From: Uloborus plumipes
Lineage: Eukaryota > Arthropoda > Arachnida > Araneae > Uloboridae
Reading direction: 5' to 3'
NCBI GenBank assembly: GCA_038373865.1
Contig: JAXGGA010000479.1
Span: 30,001-94,000 of the forward strand
DNA length: 64,000 nt
Shown: positions 61,126 through 64,000 of the stretch, in pieces
Layout of the letters: the number at the start of each line of letters is the position of its first letter
Position numbering within the stretch: the first letter of the stretch is position 1
Notes under the pieces: generated by a model
Seen by the model: the letters and a program-made list of their open reading frames with translations, nothing else
What the model was told of the DNA's origin: nothing
The model's database searches: none
Translations under genes and position numbers: made by a program

Positions 61126-64000
61126 TTTTTTTTTTTTTGAAGGCGTCAACCAAGCAAAATCATTATAATACATGTGTAAAAAATAAATAGTTGAAAACTT
61201 CGATGCTTAATTATATGCTACATCTTGCCAAATCCATAATTGTGGAATATATTTCTAAACGTGATTTTTTTTTCTATAATTTAAGAAGAAAATGCATTAA
61301 CAAATATCTGCACTGACATTGAGAATATTTCACTCAATAGCTTAATTTCAAATGCCATTCAAAATTTCACCAATCAGTATTGGAAATTCCTCAAAAGAAA
61401 CTCTCAGAGTTCTTCGCATATTTTGAGAATAAAAGACAATATCCATGAACAATTTCAAGGTAAGTCAACTTAGCCAAGAACTGCACTCTTACTATAAGTG
61501 ACCAATCATAATTAGTAAGTAAAAGTATATCATGAACGTTAACAAACACTGGACTTTCAATGGTAAGTTGATTCAACTTTTGCAAAACGACATTCCAAAG
61601 TGAAAGCATGTGACATTGACAACTGCCTTAGTTTGTCGCAAGATATGTACCAGAACATTATTTATGGATGTATTTGACACATTTGACATGGTCAAATCTT
61701 TTCGTAATTTTTAATGCGAAGACATATGCCACGAATAAGACATGAACATAACATAGACGTATAATGAAACTGATATAGGAATTTTAAATTCAGTACTAGT
61801 GAATGTAACTTAAACACTAGATAGCTTACATCATAGACTGTCTAAGAGAATAGACTTTGTTTGTTATTCTTTGTATTCGAACGTAAATAACTTCCATTAT
61901 TAATTATCAATTACAAGTTGTGATCAGGATTTGATTAGAGAAAAAAAGCCTGAATGAACTAATTGTCGATGAATTGGACGAAAAATCATACTGTGCTTGT
62001 AAATGCGCAGTTGTTAATGCCATAAGAGTTTTATTTCATCATTTAAGTCCTGGTGATTTTGTCATTGGAAAGATACAGAAAGTATTGATTGCTTAGAATA
62101 AAAAGTAAGTATTTTAAACTGTGTGTTGTACTTGTACGAAAGCTTATGAGTAAATTTCCATTTTTTGGTTAAATATTTAAAAAAAAAAATATTTTTTTTG
62201 TTAACTTTAAACTTAAGTTTAAGCTTTTTAAATTCGGATTTTTAAAACAATTTTTGTGAGCTTAGAATTATTCTTATTTATCTAGATTATTTTAAGTTAT
62301 TTTAAATGAGTCGTGATAGTCAAGTAATTTGTGAACTATTAAAAAGTGGAGAAATAATCATAATGGAAGAGCTAAGTAGTTCTAAAAATTTAAACTGATG
62401 TCCAAGTTGCAAACATTTGAACGGTCAGGGGGAAAAACCACGAAAGTCACATTTGATTCATTTTGAGAAAAACGAAATTTAAACTTTACGAACTCATAAA
62501 CTTCCCCAGTATACTTGTTCTAAAATGACAATAATACATGGACTACAGTGTTTTTTCACGAATATTGCATATACTAAACGAAATTACACTTATTTTTCTA
62601 ACAGGTGGTAGCACCAGTTTAAATTCAACAAAAAGTGGACTACCGTGGTTTTTTCCCCTGACCCTTCATTTATTACTATATTATTGTTTATACTTTTTCT
62701 TTTCTTCTAATGCTTTGAAAGCATAATTTAAAAAAAATATGTTCTTAATAGCCTAACAAATAATTTTGTTACGGTAAGTTGAAAACGCTTTGTTAAAAAT
62801 ATTTATACTAATTAATAAATCTCGGAATTTATCCTGCTGTATAAAAAGATAACAGATCTATCATAAGCCTTCGTATTTATCCATTAAAGTATCCATAACT
62901 ACATAAGAGTACTGAGTACTGTAATAAGATGCTGATGATGTATTAGTTGCTTCATACGTAAAAATTACGAGTGAGTAACATTTCTTATCATTATTAATTC
63001 TAGTGAAAACTTTACTATAAATTTTTTGGTATTACAAACAACGAAATTTTTTTTAATGAATTATTTTTATGCATGTATAAATGAATAATTCATCTGCAGA
63101 CAATTTAAAATCTGCATTTCAAAAACTAAGAAAAATGAAAATATTGTCATTAATGAACATTTCTTTTACTCCGTAATTACTTTACTCATGTTAAAAGGTA
63201 AGTTATGTCTTTCCCTAACTTCACAAGTTAAAAGTATCGTTAAACAGAGGATTTTCTTTAAAAAAATTATCTTTTAAAAAAATTAAAGAAAAAGACGTTT
63301 TTGTAATCAGTTAAGTAAAAGAAAATACACTAAGCTATGTTCACTAATAATATAAATATACTTATTTAGATGAGAACAGTTGAAATGACTAAATAAGAGG
63401 TACATCTATTGCGCCAAATTTATTTATCCAAAAAAACTGATTGAACCTAGTTAAACATTTTCAGAAATATTAACCATGAATATATTATTGACATTTCCTA
63501 CAGAAGTAAAACTTGCAGAAATGTATTTAGAGCTATGTCGAAAAAGTTTCTGGACACCACTTTTAGTCTGAAAAAGTTGGATAAGTTGAACTTGCATGCG
63601 TAAGACTTGATTCATATAGTGAAAAGTATCCTGTAAAAATTTTGACTATGCATTCGATAGTTTAATTATAGAAAGTAGCAATTTCATAGTAAGTTTTTTG
63701 CAGTTCAATAATCTTCAGAGAAACAGCTGCACACATTATAATCTTTACGTTGAACTAAACCTGATACTGAATAGTTTTTATAAAAATATTTTTTGTAAGT
63801 TTTTATTTTACTTGCTGTGTTTGTTTAAACACAGATTGCTATGAACAGGGTCCGATAAATTCCGGGTGTCAGGTCACCTGTGCGTTTAAAAAAATATCTT
63901 GCCAATTCCATCAGTACAAGAATCTTTCAAAAGCCACGAAGCACTGAATTTTCCATAAAGTCTGAGAAATAAATTGACTGGCGCCTAAAATATTTTCCTG
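61126..64000. other. AT-rich 3' flanking DNA
   Basis: No exon of a neighbouring gene is recognised. In Drosophila, C15 has other NK-cluster homeobox genes such as ladybird nearby, but no second homeobox is visible here. No transposon ends were found either. Confidence 0.45.

Overview
The window is AT-rich, intron-dominated animal DNA, almost certainly from an arthropod. A chelicerate such as a spider is my best guess from the very long intron, the AT-rich background and the Tc1/mariner-type transposase, but this is inference. Only one host gene is supported: the 3' part of a TLX-class (T-cell leukemia homeobox; Drosophila C15/clawless) homeobox gene on the + strand. The homeobox exon (about 13056-13287) and the terminal coding exon (60623-60905) are separated by a 47.3-kb intron. 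That intron splits homeodomain codon 57 in phase 2 at both ends. The 5' coding exon(s) were not found and probably lie upstream of the window, so positions 1-13055 are read as upstream intron.

Upstream part (1-13055): a TTAA-flanked MITE (266-778), a short GC-richer island with homeodomain-like cores (2221-2483), a five-copy 189-bp tandem array (2484-3409), a two-copy 515-bp duplication with a hairpin in one copy (10416-11375), a degenerate inverted-repeat element (about 12425-12690), and a 103-bp foldback MITE ending 90 bp before the homeobox exon.

Large intron (13288-60622): it carries many transposon copies. These include a hAT MITE with 8-bp target duplication (20552-20823), a MITE with ends starting GGGGCTG (30408-30659), a 1.3-kb TA-flanked element with a decayed transposase tail (37313-38603), a MITE next to a Helitron-like 3' end (39646-40701), a TTAA-flanked element (41243-41548), a 2.55-kb hAT-like element filled with an about 85-bp two-type tandem array (46144-48697), a 1.6-kb ATGA-flanked element (50385-51959), a complete Tc1/mariner element with an open 348-aa transposase and perfect terminal repeats (52971-54188), and an element made of repeated GGTCAACTT motifs that ends 72 bp before the last exon (59846-60550). 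The mariner sits in one copy of a local duplication whose other copy preserves the empty site. Several two-copy tandem duplications of unique-looking sequence occur at 26141, 36352, 43805 and 45079. Two GC-richer islands (26529-26930 and 33420-34870) look like candidate cis-regulatory DNA.

After the stop codon there is a short 3' UTR with AATAAA signals, then featureless AT-rich sequence to the end. No RNA gene, CRISPR array or bacterial-type feature was seen. Most short open frames are chance frames in AT-rich DNA. Terminal repeats, target duplications and splice sites were read directly. Superfamily names rest on general family knowledge, and regulatory calls are inference.
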